Source of the DNA: Hexactinellida sp. DTS-2022
Lineage: Eukaryota; Porifera; Hexactinellida
DNA length: 64,000 nt
Direction of reading: 5' to 3'
NCBI GenBank assembly: GCA_028753945.1
Contig: JAPNXP010000003.1
Location: 2,604,001 to 2,668,000, forward strand
Of the stretch, positions 10,301-20,810 are shown in pieces. The translations under genes and the position numbers were made by a program. Numbering within the stretch: position 1 is the first letter of the stretch; every line of letters begins with the position of its first letter. The notes under the pieces were generated by a model. That model saw only the letters and a program-made list of their open reading frames with translations, was not told the origin of the DNA and ran no database searches.

Positions 10301-13078
10301 GGAAATGTGTTGCACATCACGAGGTGTTCCGTAATAGGGATTGGGTTACTATATACATGCATATTGATGTCCCATGATCCAGTCTTTTTGTCCCATTATC
10401 CTAGTGTCCGATTCATAGGCGTCAAGTTTTGGGAAATAAATCAAAAATTAAATTCACCGAAAGGTCCGGGAGGTCGCTCCCAGTGACCCCCCAGCCCCCC
10501 CAATCAGCAATAAGGGGGGAGCGGTCCCCCCCAAACCCCAAACTTGGCGCCTATGGTCCGATTATCCGGGACTTTTGTCCCATTATCCAAAAAAAATTGT
10601 CCGATATATATATATATACGTATATATCTTTTAATCTTTTCAATATAAAAACCTGGCTTCGCCATAGTGAATTTTGATGTTACAAAAAAATTATTACTTG
10701 ATTTGTATCAAATAATAATAATAAACAAGAAATATTTAACATGCATCATAAATTAAACAAATACTCACCTATTAAAGAAGCTATTACCATTAGAGGCACG
10801 TAGTCAGGGTGACTCCATCCAACTCCTTCCACAGCTATAAACAAGACACTATTTTTAAGGTTTGATTACAGTGTCATCTTTGAAATTAGAGTATATTAGA
10901 GTGCAAATTATAGCATAAATTAGTGCAAATTATAGTATAAATTAGAGCATAATTAAAGTACAATTTAAGTGTGAATGTAGAAAACGAGTATATCAATGCC
11001 TAAATTAGAGAGTAATCGAAAGGATTTCAAATAAAGCCCCTATATTTGTTAAATTCTAGCTATTTACATTTGTTAATTTCTCACGGCATAACTTAAGGAT
11101 TGAAATTATTATGCAACAGGCCAATTATCTAGAGATGTGATTAATTAATTATATCATCCCTTTGGGAGAAGCTATTTTAATAGTGAATAATAAGCCATGT
11201 TTGACCAAAACACAGGGCAATTAAATATTTAACAACTTGGGTCACATTGTTCTGATATGTTTAGTCAAATACAAAATTTAAAGTTTCGCCATATTCGCTT
11301 AACTAACAAACTAAACATACTTACTATGTGAAAAAGTAGAACAAAAAGTATACATTCTAATATTTAGCGATCTATTTAAACCTTAAAATACTGTAATTTT
11401 AAACATGGACATCCATAAAAATTGAGGACCATGGATTAACTAGTACAGTAGACCCTCGCTAATCCGAACAACGGTGTTCTGATTCAAATTAAAATAATAC
11501 ATTTTCTATAGGCATCTATAAATGAGAACCTCGATAATCAGAAGTTCCGAACCAAAGTTATCCAAACTTGTTTAATCCGAACAAAATAAAATACTTGTCT
11601 GAGACTTATTAGTTTGTTATACTTCCCATATAATATAGTATATTTAAGATTTTTTCACATTTTACTACAAAAATATTCTGGATCTCACGTTCGGATTAGC
11701 GAAGGTGTACTGTATACGCAAAAATCAAAATGTAATTTACATCGAAATTTTTTTACAGCTTAAAGTGATGTATGATAAGTGGTTCGATGGAGTATTATCA
11801 TAGTTTGGGAGATAGATCATAATATATAAGTATAAGCCATCAACATAAAATTTAATTTTCGGATATCCACAATCTCGAATGCCTGAAATTTTGTATGAAT
11901 TTCTCTTTCCCCTCAAAATATTGCAGCCATTTTAACTCAACAAAGACACAAAAATGCTCTTAAACATGTACTGTTAGCACATTTGTATTCAGCTTACAGC
12001 ATCACTGCATTTATATTAAAATTTCTTCAGCAATATAAATAGATATAGACGAAGTAATATGCAGACAAATTATACTTTATTACTTTAAAGTTTAAACAAA
12101 CATTTGTATTACATTAAATGGGGACATTTCGAACAAATTTTGATTTCCCCTGAGGGTTCAATATAGCGGATGTACTAGTTAATCCCTGGTTTACAATTTA
12201 ATCGAGTGCTATGGCCTTATGTATAGAATAATGTAACTGTCCTTACCTAACACCACGTGAGCTGCTGGCATAGCATCATCCCTAACTCTCACATCAGATC
12301 CAACATAGAAAGCAGGTTCTAACTCTGGGAAAGAATCAACGTCCATAGTCCTACCCAACCGACTGAAATATTTCTCTCCCAACTTAACCAATTGATCGTG
12401 GTCTACCCCCCCAGCCCCTGCTAACACTATACGTGCAGGATGGTAGTGTGTGTCGATATACCGCGTGAGATCATTACGTGTTATAGCCTGAATATTCTTA
12501 GTCGGGCCGAGTATACTGTAGGACAACGGGGTACCCTGGTAAGCTGATTGATGTAGATAGTCAAATATAACTTCTTCAACATTCTTCTCTACCTCTTCCA
12601 TCTCGCGGAGTATCACACCTCTCTCCCGCTCAACAGCTACTTCTGGTAGCAAAGGGTTTGTTAGGATATCAGCAAGGATATCAACACACTGTGGGATGTC
12701 AACACTTAATGACTTAGTAAAATAGACTGTATGCTCACGACTTGTATAAGCATTCAAATGTGCACCGATATTCTCAATCTCCATTTCAAGTTGTTCTTGT
12801 TTTCTGTTTTTAGTTCCCTTGAAAATCATGTGTTCTAGAAAATGTGCCGTACCATTTGTACTTTCGTTCTCCCATCGGCTTCCAGCATCAATGTACAGAC
12901 CAACCGTGGCAGTTTGTAGACCGGTATTTTCCGTAGCAACACGCAAGCCGTTGTCCAGAGTTGTAACACGTGTTTCAGGGTTATTGAGTAGAGCCTGTCT
13001 GAAGCGCTGTGTGGAATTGAATCGCAGTTGTGTGGATATAATTTTGAAACGTGACAGTGATCGTGTGGCCAATGCCAT
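6882..13078 (-). CDS. PMPCB: Mitochondrial processing peptidase beta subunit, complete, three exons
   Basis: Exons 13078-12247, 10834-10769 and 7390-6882 join in phase into 468 residues (human PMPCB is 489). The product is the catalytic subunit of the matrix zinc peptidase that removes targeting presequences from imported proteins. The N-terminus (about 1-28) is rich in Arg and hydroxylated residues with no acidic residue, as expected of a mitochondrial presequence. The M16 zinc motif HFLEH is at residues 79-83, with the distal Glu at about 159 in ILREMEEVE. The C-terminal half matches the family closely: [34 protein letters not shown] and a final MYWLRS. Introns have GTAAGG/AG and GTGAGT/AG borders. 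The start has A at -3 and G at +4. It reads as intact and is probably a housekeeping gene. Gene symbol by family match. Confidence 0.95.
7789..8030 (+). mobile_element. Mariner-type MITE, copy 1 (TA target)
   Basis: Terminal inverted repeats of about 20 bp: ACGTATTTCCCCGAATAAGC on the left, with GCTTATTCGGGGAAATACGG closing the right. TA flanks both ends. It is non-coding, lies in PMPCB intron 2, and is the same family as 16149-16408. Confidence 0.8.
8424..9021. mobile_element. Foldback element with ~75 bp inverted ends
   Basis: The left arm opens CGCCCAGGCTCCAAGGCTCA and runs to CGGCTCACCTAG at about 8500. The right arm from about 8945 is its complement, ending TGAGCCTTGGAGCCTGGGCG. A ~40 bp direct repeat starting ATCTCTGTGTCCCGTATCC lies just inside the left arm (about 8503) and again just outside the right arm (about 9023). 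No convincing target duplication was found. The core is G-rich relative to its surroundings and non-coding. Lies in PMPCB intron 2. Confidence 0.65.
9162..10014 (+). mobile_element. Mariner-type element with TTTTTTGCC-rich core, interrupted by a hAT
   Basis: Ends are CAGTCGAAATTGGG on the left and CCCCGATTTCGACTG on the right, with TA beside both. The core repeats GGGTTTTTTTGCC-like strings. A hAT-type element (9630-10004) sits inside its right terminal repeat. The ends resemble those of 19182-19353. Lies in PMPCB intron 2. Confidence 0.65.
9630..10004. mobile_element. hAT-type MITE nested in a mariner-type element
   Basis: Inverted ends CAGTGGCGGCGCCAG and CTGGCGCCGCCACTG. An exact 8 bp target duplication ATTTCGAC lies at 9622-9629 and 10005-10012. 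It is 375 bp with G/C-run termini and is non-coding. Confidence 0.9.
10414..10555. mobile_element. hAT-type MITE, 142 bp
   Basis: Ends CATAGGCGTCAAGTTTTGGG and CCCCAAACTTGGCGCCTATG form an imperfect inverted repeat. The 8 bp duplication GTCCGATT lies at 10406-10413 and 10556-10563. Lies in PMPCB intron 2. Confidence 0.88.
10769..10834 (-). CDS. PMPCB: PMPCB exon 2 (66 nt micro-exon)
   Basis: Encodes [20 protein letters not shown] plus part of the next codon. The acceptor is TATAG|CTGTGG and the donor is TTAATAG|GTGAGT. Both phases fit exons 1 and 3. Confidence 0.9.
11446..11712. mobile_element. pogo/Tigger-type MITE, 267 bp
   Basis: The left end CAGTAGACCCTCGCTAATCC pairs with the right end GGATTAGCGAAGGTGTACTG. 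TA lies on both sides. Lies in PMPCB intron 1. Solitary, poorly paired ends of similar type occur near 4604 and 13934. Confidence 0.85.
12247..13078 (-). CDS. PMPCB: PMPCB exon 1 (presequence and zinc site)
   Basis: 832 nt, 277 codons plus one base. It contains the presequence, the HFLEH zinc motif and the distal glutamate. The donor is GTTAG|GTAAGG. The next exon supplies CT to complete an Ala codon, giving HVVLAVEGVGW across the junction. Confidence 0.95.
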
Positions 13079-13194
13079 TTCTAAGAGAGCTAAGAAATTA
13101 GTAAATACCTACAAGAAAGCACTTTTCTCCGCCCAAAATACTGCTCTTTCATACCGGTAACCGTACAGGGGTTTTAGTTGGAGCAAACCTAGTA

Positions 13195-13296
13195 CAGTCA
13201 ACTCCGCTTAATAGAGCCACCTCGGGACCAGGTTGTTTTGACCCGATTAAGCGGAGAAACCGATTAACCGGTGGCTCTATTAAGCGGAGTTGACAG
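13195..13296. mobile_element. TA-flanked MITE just upstream of PMPCB
   Basis: The left end CAGTCAACTCCGCTTAATAG mirrors the right end CTATTAAGCGGAGTTGACAG, with TA at 13193-13194 and 13297-13298. It lies 117 bp upstream of the PMPCB start codon, so it may fall in or near the promoter or 5' UTR. Confidence 0.85.
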
Positions 13297-13408
13297 TACT
13301 ACTGTGAAACTAATTATTTTCTTGGTTTGTGCAAATAATTTGTAATTATTTATTTGTTCATGTCCAGGGTTTTCCTGGACATGCAGATTGTTTGGCAGTA
13401 TTAATTAA

Positions 13409-13495
13409 ACTAGCGCGCTTCGCTTGCTAGGTCGCTTCTCGGAATACACAACCACAACACCAAACGCTTCGTGGTTGGTGTGTGGTTAATTAGTA
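13409..13495. repeat. Family B boundary block
   Basis: ACTAGCGCGCTTCGCTTGCT followed by a partial hairpin and GGTTGGTGTGTGGTT, as at 3988 and 17549. No full repeat follows it here. Confidence 0.6.
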
Positions 13496-13592
13496 CTTCT
13501 AAGGTAAAAAATAATAAAATATCCGGACGGGGGGTAAAATTGGGACGGATGGGGATGATAAACAAGTTATTTATTTTCTATGGCCTAACAAT

Positions 13593-13650
13593 CTATTAAC
13601 AATAACAAATAGTTAGCATCCGGATGCTAACTAGTTGTTATAGTTAATAG
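13593..13650. repeat. Imperfect palindrome with ~29 bp arms
   Basis: Centred on AGTTAGCATCCGGATGCTAA, with arms CTATTAACAATAAC and its near complement GTTATAGTTAATAG; about two mismatches in all. It is probably a short palindromic MITE remnant. Confidence 0.7.
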
Positions 13651-15109
13651 TTGGTTTTATGTTAAAAGTCGATTGTTGTTTGTTTGTTTGTGTGTGTGTG
13701 TGTCAGTGCACGACAAAGTGAAATTTTGATGGTGGCTAATTTAGCCACCACCTCACTTTTTATGGTGGCTAAAGAATAAACAACGACCTGTTTAACAAAC
13801 CACTTATGTTTAATAATATATAGATGCATCAATAGTTTCTTAAATCCTTAGCCCCTGAATTAGCTCGCCTAAAATATTTTGGAGCACTTAAAACTGAAAT
13901 AAATTCTAATTAATACAAAAATATAAATATACAGTATAACCTCATTAATACGAACACGGATTAAGCGAATTTCCGCTTACTATGAACACAATTTTGGACT
14001 TCTTCAAATCAATTTGAATCACACCGGCTGATCCAATTTGCTATCATGAACGTGCAAATAGACAAGAAAATAGCCGAAAATAGCCGAAATAGACACGTAA
14101 AGTGATTATTTTATTTATACAGTACTAACTGACCGACGTAACATTATACGTGTGAGATACATATAAATTACAGAATGGTTGAAAGAATTAATACCTACTA
14201 TTATATAAAGCCGAAGTACATACTAACCCAGTTAGGTACTAACCGAGTTATACTAAGTATGTAGTACATATATCTATATATAAAAACCCCTCACAGACGG
14301 GATGGGAGTGTGCTCCTTCTGATTGCACTTCCCCAATGTTTAATTTTAATAACTAGAATTTCAATATTCAAAAAATTACATTTTATCTTAGTGTAATATA
14401 ATTTAATTAATGTTTGAATTGTGAAGACTTAAAATGTTTAAATTAATTAAAGATTAATTATTACAAATAGAATTAGGAATACGTATGTATTTACTATTTA
14501 CGTTACTATTTGAATAATAGAATTTATTATTCACATCATCATCAACTTGTAAAATGTTCCAACTTCCAAGTGTTTTCATTGCACTTGTATGAAACACATA
14601 TTCACTTACAAACCAATAAATAACAGTCATTATCTAGCAGATAGTAGGCTTATGTAATATAGTCTATAGTATTCAGTATACTATAGAGTAATTACAATAT
14701 GGAGAAGATGGCTGATTTACATAAAAAACCGTTTTTAAAACGTAGAATAGATTAGCGACCTAATAATTTTAATTGATAAATATAAAGAACATCCTTAGGA
14801 GAAATACAACCTCTATATTTTCAATAACTAATTCGAATTATTAAAGAGTCACTGGACCAGAATACAAATTTCGATATAACTGACGAACAAAAGCGAAATT
14901 GAGAAATCGGGCTTCGAGGTGATCATCTCCAGGAAATTCTATATCTACTGTCCAAATTAAAAATCTCTATCCCTTATGGTTTAGTCAGACCATCGCGTAC
15001 GGCCGGCCAGCCGGCCGGCCGGAAGTCCGACAGAGGTAAATTCAATAGTGTGCACTTATAGTATCAACTATAGTAGGACCCTACTATAACGTTTTTTACT
15101 AGAAGAAGC
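13651..15109. other. AT-rich gene-free stretch
   Basis: Contains a 21 bp hairpin (13730-13750, TGGTGGCTAA and complement), a GT-rich microsatellite near 13680-13705, a Tigger-like left end near 13934, and a GGCCGGCC-rich patch near 15001. No coding signal was seen on either strand. Confidence 0.45.
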
Positions 15110-15668
15110 ACACTAAAAAGAGGAATTGTTGTGTGTTTGTTTGTTTGTTTGTCCAGAATTAATTGGAAAGACTACGAGTCCCAGAAAGCTGAAAATTTGT
15201 ATACAGGGGTAATTTTATACTGCGACAACGATCTATTGGTTTTTGAAGAGAAATATTCACATTTGAAGGTGACAAAATATGTTAGCCAATTAAATTCGAG
15301 GGTTTGTTAGTATGGATTAGCAGATTTCATCAATTAGTATAAATAGATTGTGCATAATAGAAATATTTTCTGAGGCTCCAATTTGATTGATTGAAAATAA
15401 ATTCATTTAACCAATCAATCATTTGTCTATTCTATTGCCTGTTTTTCTTTTAGTATTATTTTGATTCGAGCTTTCTTATCGTGCAACTAAAATTTATTGA
15501 GCTATTAAAACTCATTATTAATGTGATTGCTTTTTGGGGATTGAAAGGCCGCGAAGCGGCCGTTAATTGTATCGCGTAGTGCCTAACACGAACGAACAAA
15601 AGTCGCGAAGCGACTTTTGTGAGAGAGTGATCCGTCGCGAAGCGACCGAGACCGAAGGGCTCGTGTAT
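15110..15668 (+). repeat. Palindrome-tailed repeat family A, copy 1
   Basis: The head has AATTGTTGTGTGTTTGTTTG, then ATTGGAAAGACTACGAGTCC and CAACGATCTATTGG. The tail carries hairpins GGCCGCGAAGCGGCC and GTCGCGAAGCGAC and ends GAAGGGCTCGTGTATA. The GTTTG-rich head plus hairpin tail is reminiscent of non-autonomous Helentron/Helitron2 elements; this class call is an inference. Confidence 0.7.
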
Positions 15669-15674
15669 ACAAAA

Positions 15675-15975
15675 CGCAATTAACTCTGTCAAATGAAGTA
15701 TAATCAATATTTAATGCTGATATTCGAAACATCATAAGATTTCCAGTCATTATAGGGGTCACATAAACATGTTTGGGAGGGAGGGCATTCCTTGACAACG
15801 CTGGAATGTGACACATTCCATTCTCAAACATTGTTTCTACCCTATCGAGTGACCCCTCTTTCTTCACCGCACAGTCATTTGAGAACTTTATAAAGACTCT
15901 ACGAGGCCATTTAACTAGTATTCGCGAGAGCGGGCTTTTTGTGTTGTAGCTTTTTGGCCGCCATCTTGAAAACAT
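15675..15975 (-). CDS. Unrecognised open frame, doubtful
   Basis: An open frame from the ATG at 15975 runs about 100 codons leftward before entering the tail of repeat copy 1. It includes KWPRRVFIKFSNDC and ALPPKHVYVTPIMTG. I recognise no family, domain or neighbouring exon. It may be a chance frame or a fragment of an unknown element. Confidence 0.15.
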
Positions 15976-16148
15976 TAAAATTTCGTGATGCTTCCATATC
16001 GTATCTTTTCTCTAATATATTTATCTATGTCTGTGCCAATTTTCATGCTTGTATCAAAAATTTAATAATTCATGCCAATATGGGTGTTATACTGCCCCAC
16101 TATTAGCACAAGTTAATTATTAATCATCTAGCTTTTGGTAAGAATATA

Positions 16149-16408
16149 CCGTATTTCCCCGAATAAGCGCCGGGGGCTTGAATAAGCGCCGGGTCAATAA
16201 TAATGACATTTGTATGATAAAATTTAAACACATTAGTAGATCACTGTAATGTAATTCAATTAATTTTGGCAACTTCAGTAGGTATACTGTTGGTGGAAAC
16301 CATTAGAACCCACCTGAATATTATATTCTGGATTTTTAACAAAGATTTCAGGATAATTTTGGCCCACGAAAACAATAACCGCCGGGGCGCTTATTCGGGG
16401 AAATACGG
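16149..16408 (+). mobile_element. Mariner-type MITE, copy 2 (TA target)
   Basis: CCGTATTTCCCCGAATAAGC at the left mirrors GCTTATTCGGGGAAATACGG at the right, with TA flanks. It shares its core (TTTTGGCCCACGAAAACAAT) with 7789-8030. Confidence 0.88.
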
Positions 16409-16484
16409 TATATACACTCAAACCTCCTTTATCTGGGCACTGTCGTCCGGAGGGTGCCCGTAACTTGGAATTTTCCCTGAATTC

Positions 16485-16696
16485 AGAAATACTACGGCTA
16501 GTTTTTTCATTCTTCCCGAAATGTGATAATGACGTCATAACTTGATGAGGTGTGAGAAAATTTTGGAAACCTCAACTTGTTGTCGGGTGCCAAAAGATAC
16601 CCCTATATGCCAAAAATCACATTTGGATACCGTCCAATTTCTTCAATCCATTCGGAACATACAAACAAATATATTCGCAGGTTTGTGTTTTAATAG
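16485..16696 (+). repeat. Family B repeat, truncated copy
   Basis: Contains AACCTCAACTTGTTG, ATGCCAAAAATCACATTTGG and the closing TTTAATAGTACGAG. The left half is missing. It abuts the tail of an inverted family A copy. Confidence 0.65.
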
Positions 16697-17488
16697 TACG
16701 AGCCCTTCGGTCTCGGTCGCTTCGCGACGGATCACTCTCTCACAAAGGTCGCTTCGCGACCTTTGTTCGTTCGTATTAGACACTACGCAAAACAATTAAC
16801 GGCCGCTTCGCGGCCTTACTCTCCTCAAATATAACTCATATTAAATAAGTTAAGCCTGTGACTGGTAAATTACACGTACTCAATTCAGTATGCTGCTATT
16901 TGGGACCCCAGTATGTCAAGTAATTAATTAATTCATTCATGTTATTTACTAACCCAGGATTTTAACAGCATAGTAGTAAATTGTTTGTAAATAGTTGAAT
17001 TACTTTGATAGTAATATTATGCTTATGTGATTGACGTAAGCTAAATACATCACGAATAGAAATAAACTGATGGAAGCCAAACTGGATTAATCAAGTATGC
17101 AATTTCGGAAATAATGTAGGTGAGATTAAATCATCAAACCTCAATATGTGCAATGACGCAGCAATTGTAGGTTACATTTTTGTTATTGCCTGGCTCAGAT
17201 TAAATGCGAAAATTATAAAAATTTCTAGAGACATGCAACACATTCTGTTTTATAAAGTGACAAATTGTTTGACGATTGAATCAAAAATGTAAGAGCTGAA
17301 TCAAAATTAGTTCTTACGTGACGTCACAATCCCATAAATCGGTATACGTGTGTCTCATTTCATGTTGTCTTGCTATCTAAAATTGTGGCCGAATCGGATA
17401 AGAACTGAAAGAGCTATTCCCAAATATGTGCGTTTATGACGTCCTTTCTGGGACTCGTAGTCTTTTCAATTAATTCTGGACAAACACA

Positions 17489-17525
<37 letters not shown>

Positions 17526-17548
17526 CAATTCCGCTTTTAATATACAGA
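16697..17548 (-). repeat. Palindrome-tailed repeat family A, inverted copy 2
   Basis: Read on the minus strand, the head lies at 17548-17455 (GTGT-rich, then ATTGAAAAGACTACGAGTCC) and the tail with the CGCTTCGCG-type hairpins lies at 16815-16697. The middle (about 17300-17450) matches 19685-19820 in reverse. Confidence 0.7.
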
Positions 17549-17612
17549 CTAGCGCGCTTCGCTTGCTAGGCCGCTTCGCGGCTGAACACAATCACACACA
17601 CACCAATCTATA
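17549..17612. repeat. Family B boundary block
   Basis: ACTAGCGCGCTTCGCTTGCT followed by a CGCTTCGCGG hairpin half, wedged between two family A copies. Confidence 0.6.
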
Positions 17613-17618
17613 TCTATC

Positions 17619-18176
17619 TCTATATTAAAAGCGCAATTGTTGTGTGTTTGTTTGTTTGTTTGTCTAGAATTAATTGGAAAGACTACGAGTCCTAGAAAGC
17701 TGAAAATTTGTATACAGGGGTAATTTTGTACTGCGACAACGATCTATTGGTTTTTGAAGAGAAATATTCACGTTTAAAGGTGACAAAATATGTTAGCCAA
17801 TTAAATTTGAGGGTTTGTTAGTATGGATCAGCAGATTTCATTAATTAGTATAAATAGATTGTGCATAATAGAAATATTTTCTGAGGCTCCAATTTGATTG
17901 ATTGAAAATAAATTAATTTAACCAATCAATCATTTGTCTATTCTATTGCCTGTTTTTCTTTTAGTATTATTTTGATTCGAGCTTTCTTATCGTGCAACTG
18001 AAATTTATTGAGCTAATAAACTCATTATTAATGTGATTGCTTTTGGGGAGGGAAAGGCCGCGAAGCGGCCGTTTATTGTATCGCGTAGTGCCTAACACGA
18101 ACGAACAAAAGTCGCGAAGCGACTTTTGTGAGAGAATGATCCGTCGCGAAGCGACCGAGAACGAAGGGCTCGTATT
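17619..18176 (+). repeat. Palindrome-tailed repeat family A, copy 3
   Basis: A full-length copy very like copy 1. The head is TATATTAAAAGCGCAATTG, and the tail hairpins GGCCGCGAAGCGGCC and GTCGCGAAGCGAC are followed by GAAGGGCTCGTATTATTA. The next copy starts at its end. Confidence 0.75.
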
Positions 18177-18352
18177 ATTAAAAGCGAAATTGTTGTTTTG
18201 TGTGTTTGTGTGTTTGTTTGTGTGTGTGTGTGTTTGTCCAGAATTAATTGGAAAGACTACGAGTCCCAGAAAGCTGAAAATTTGCATACAGGGGTAATTT
18301 TGTACTGCGACAACGATCTATTGGTTTTTGAAGAGAAATATTCACATTTGTT
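18174..18352 (+). repeat. Palindrome-tailed repeat family A, copy 4 (head only)
   Basis: Starts directly at the end of copy 3 with TATTAAAAGCGAAATTGTTG and the ATTGGAAAGACTACGAGTCC block, then stops after GAGAAATATTCACATTTG. Confidence 0.7.
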
Positions 18353-19057
18353 CCGTCTGTCTACCCATCCATTTCTAACATTCCATTGTGTCTATTTGAT
18401 TATTACCAATCAATACAATAACTTCTCCACAGTCCAAAGTTAGGGGTCCACAGAGTTGTACAGTTTGTTAGTGATATTAATTTTCTATTTGAAGTTAGTT
18501 TATTAATATATACACGGACATGCGTTATTATCTAGAAAACTGTCAGTTCTAACTAGCATAAATATTCAACAGTACAGGCGCTGATTAGTATTTCCCAATT
18601 TATTTTTCTGTCCTTATACGTATATACCCATGGCTGGGGCCCACGGATATATAGACAGCTTAGGGGGGCACAGCCCTACTCTGAAACAATAGCATTACTG
18701 TTACGTGGGTCACTAGCGGTCACCTAAATATTTCCCATATGATTCCCGTAATATAATCAATTTGTGCTTTTGAATTTAAGTAATGCTCAAGGGGGTTCGT
18801 GTACAACCCGTCCTTTATATTACAAAATGACAAAAAGCGTGATGTAGGGAGGGGATACTATATAATTTTTTCGTCAATTTTTCGTTCCATAATCAAAAGT
18901 TTTTATAGGAGCCTAAATTCAGTTTAAGTCTATTGGAGTATGTAATTAAATACAACCGACATTAAATTTGAAAAGGCATGTGTTTTGAAATACAAGCGAG
19001 GGCCGCAGGCCCGAGTGCAAGTTGTAAGAACGCGCATAGCGCGGACGAGCAGCTTGT
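18353..19057. other. Gene-free stretch with a diverged hairpin-rich patch
   Basis: Mostly AT-rich. At 18995-19055 there are GGGCCGCAGGCCC and GCGCATAGCGC, which look like a diverged family A tail. No gene was recognised. Confidence 0.4.
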
Positions 19058-19548
19058 TAGTATAAATAGATTGTGTATAATAGAAATATTTTCTGAGTCT
19101 GCAATTTGATTGATTGAAAATAAATTCATCTAACAAATCAATCATTTGTCTATTCTATTGCCTGTTTTTCTTTTAGTATTACAGTCGAAATCGGATTATT
19201 TTGTTTTATTGGACTATTTTGTCCTAATATTCGAGGAAAATTATGATATATATACCATTTTACATGGATATCCTACCGGGTTTATTTGTCTATCGGATTA
19301 TTTTGTCCAATTATCCATGAAAAGAATTGGACAAAATAATCCGATTTCGACTGTATTTGGATTGGAATCGAGCTATCCTTATCGTGCACTTGAAATTTAT
19401 TGAGTTATGAGGAATATATTTAATACTCCACGGAGATCTATAATTATAAATGTTTAGTTTCAAGGCGTAGTAAGGCCGCGTAGCGGTCGTCAATTGAGGC
19501 GTGAAGTGCCGAACCGTCGCAAAGCGACCGAGACCGAAGGGCTCGTAT
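19058..19548 (+). repeat. Palindrome-tailed repeat family A, copy 5 (5' truncated, MITE inside)
   Basis: Starts at AGTATAAATAGATTGTGTAT and ends at GAAGGGCTCGTATATTA. It lacks the head and is interrupted at 19182-19353 by a TA-flanked MITE. Confidence 0.7.
19182..19353. mobile_element. Mariner-type MITE, 172 bp
   Basis: CAGTCGAAATCGGATTATTT at the left mirrors AAATAATCCGATTTCGACTG at the right, with TA flanks at 19180-19181 and 19354-19355. Inserted in family A copy 5. Confidence 0.9.
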
Positions 19549-20202
19549 ATTAAAAGCGCAATTGTTGTGTGTTTGTTTGTTTGTCCAGATTTAAGTTAAT
19601 TGGAAAGACTACAAGTTCCAGAGAGCTGAAAATTTGTATACAGGGGTAATTTTGTACTGCGACAACGATCTATTGGTTTTTGAAACAAAATAACGGATTA
19701 TGACGTCATAAAGGCACTTATTTGGGAATAGTTTTTTCAGTTCTTATCCGATTCGCCCACAATTTTAGATGGCAAGACAACATGAAATGAGACACACGTA
19801 TACCGATTTATGGGTTTATGACGTCACGTGGAATTAATAATACAATAATAATAATAATTATTATTATTGCTTTAAATTCATTGCACATATTCACATATTG
19901 AGGTTTGGTGATTACCTGCTGGCTCAACCGCATGATTTCAGTTTAGTTAGTTCTATTAGTAATTTATTAATAGCATCATAAGTTTAGATATTTAGATATG
20001 CATAAGTGTTCATAGAAATTCCTATTTGAACTAGATAAATCTTTTCTCTATTCTGTTTTCTACCTCACGGTGGGTAAAGCCGCGAAGCGGCCGTTATTTG
20101 TACTACGTAGTGTCTCCGCGAACGAACAAAGGTCGCGAAACGGCCTTTGTGAGAGAGTGGTCCGTTGCGAAGCGACCGAGACCGAAGGGCTCGTATTATT
20201 AA
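19545..20202 (+). repeat. Palindrome-tailed repeat family A, copy 6
   Basis: The head TATATTAAAAGCGCAATTG starts where copy 5 ends. The tail is at 20080-20200, ending GAAGGGCTCGTATTATTA. It contains a run of AAT/ATT triplets near 19845-19870. Confidence 0.7.
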
Positions 20203-20810
20203 ATCTCGATTGTTGTTTGAGTGTTTGTCCGGATTGTATTAAAGTGATGGGGGATAAGAAACCGCATATATATAATTTTGATAGAAACTAACTTCCAAAT
20301 GTTATAATAAGTAAACAAGTATGCTCTATGCTGATCACGAATTTCGCATTTACAAATTTCTAATGTGAATATTCATTGTTGTTGTTTACAAAATAGGTAA
20401 ATAAATTATTGAAAATTCTAAATCAACCTAGAAGTTTGCTGTCAACGGGTATTATAGGTAAACAAGTTTGCTGAACACGAATTTCGCATTTATAAAATTA
20501 TAATATGAATATTTGTTGTTGTTGTTTAGACAATATAGGTAAACAAATTAATGAAATTCAAAATCAACCTAAAAGTTTGCTTAGAACGGGTATTATAGGG
20601 AAACAAGTAAGCTGAACACGAATTTCGCACTTATAATTTAGAATATGAAAAACAAGTTAAAACTATGGAAATCTTATAAAGGCATGTATATAACGTCCCT
20701 CTCTACCATTTTACATGGCAGAAAGGGTGAGGAGTAAGGCCGCATAGCGGCTGTTAACTTGAGGTGCGTAGCACCGATCTGTCGCAAAGCGACGAGATCT
20801 AAGGGCTCGT
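20195..20810 (+). repeat. Palindrome-tailed repeat family A, copy 7 (diverged)
   Basis: A short head (CTCGATTGTTGTTTGAGTG) follows copy 6 directly. It includes an internal ~120 bp direct repeat, in which a GTAAACAAG...CACGAATTTCGCA block recurs three times (about 20310-20630). The tail has GGCCGCATAGCGGC and ends TAAGGGCTCGT. Family B copy 2 follows without a gap. Confidence 0.65.

Noticed and set aside
12819-13160. 113-codon plus-strand frame
   Set aside because: It is antisense to the conserved PMPCB exon 1, and no family similarity was recognised.
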